From Psychromonas sp. Urea-02u-13 (GTDB lineage: Bacteria; Pseudomonadota; Gammaproteobacteria; Enterobacterales; Psychromonadaceae): a stretch of 64,000 nt of DNA. The notes beneath the pieces were generated by a model, which searched no databases, was not told where the DNA came from, and was given only the letters and a program-made list of their open reading frames with translations. Position numbers and translations under genes: made by a program. Shown here piece after piece: positions 63,798 through 64,000 of this stretch (position 1 is the first letter of the stretch; every line of letters begins with the position of its first letter). Where the stretch lies: the NCBI RefSeq assembly GCF_002835995.1, contig NZ_PJBZ01000069.1:58043-122042 (forward strand), written 5' to 3'.

Positions 63798-64000
63798 AAT
63801 GTTTTCCATAAACGAGGAATGTTAAATAATTGTTATCGAAGTCTAAGTAGTGAAAGCTAAAAGGGAAAGTCCTACGAATGATATAAAGAGGGGAATTTCG
63901 TGATAGTTCTCTAATTTCAGAGGATTGTGCAATAAAAATCAACAATAACCAACTTTTAAAGCGCAATTTTTGGCTGTTTCTCAAAAGCAGGGGAACTATA

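Overview
This 64 kb window looks like a chromosomal segment of a marine, cold-adapted gammaproteobacterium close to Psychromonas (Vibrio/Shewanella/Psychromonas group). That placement is inference. It rests on moderately AT-rich DNA, protein similarity to the E. coli and Vibrio versions of CmoAB, RuvABC, CydABX, Syd-QueF-PpnN-Xni and MetC, the high number of c-di-GMP enzymes, and gene neighbourhoods typical of that group. I see no rRNA, tRNA, CRISPR array, prophage or intact transposase gene.

Layout. 1-6.1 kb: the end of gltB, gltD, a perfect 101-bp tandem duplication that includes the gltD stop codon, and an NhaC-family antiporter. 6.2-11.2 kb: a COG2509-type flavoprotein, a membrane diguanylate cyclase and a D-2-hydroxyacid dehydrogenase. 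11.2-13.7 kb: an accessory island of nested, inversely oriented repeats around a MITE-like element and one small membrane-anchored protein. 13.7-20.3 kb: a purine permease, cmoBA, aspS and an HD-GYP phosphodiesterase. 20.3-27 kb: carbonic anhydrase with a divergent LysR gene, a MATE pump with a divergent LysR gene, another LysR gene, a Gfo/Idh/MocA oxidoreductase and an SRPBCC protein. 27-30.4 kb: ruvC-rarD-ruvAB with a LexA box. 30.5-35 kb: an orphan periplasmic binding protein and cydABX behind FNR and ArcA boxes. 35-46.5 kb: an exported protein of unknown function, xni, ppnN, two c-di-GMP-related proteins, queF, syd, a YcxB-like protein and metC. 46.6-55.3 kb: a diguanylate cyclase and a copper/silver efflux operon. 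This operon has a small Met/Cys/His-rich secreted protein, CusC, CusB with a duplicated metal-binding domain, CusA, and a cytochrome b562-like protein carrying a Met/His-rich repeat. It sits behind a MerR-type promoter. 55.4-61.9 kb: a tightly packed six-gene minus-strand operon. 62-64 kb: a small exported repeat protein and a FadL-type porin.

The strongest candidate for an undescribed system is the six-gene operon at 55442-61876. Its order is a thermostable-hemolysin family protein, a fusion of an acyl-adenylating enzyme with a heme-oxygenase-like diiron domain, a short-chain dehydrogenase, an exported TPR protein, a QseB/PmrA-type response regulator and a QseC-type kinase. Gaps are 2-9 bp or the genes overlap. 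A near-perfect PmrA-type box (CTTAAT-N5-CTTAAG) lies where the -35 should be, so the operon probably controls its own expression. The gene content suggests a fatty-acid-derived product made or modified by adenylation, oxidation and reduction. A second theme is c-di-GMP: three intact GGDEF enzymes, one degenerate GGDEF protein and one HD-GYP phosphodiesterase lie within 40 kb.

Start codons were moved downstream from the longest possible reading frame where a ribosome-binding site, family length or signal peptide supported it. Positions of short sites were counted by eye and may be off by a base or two.
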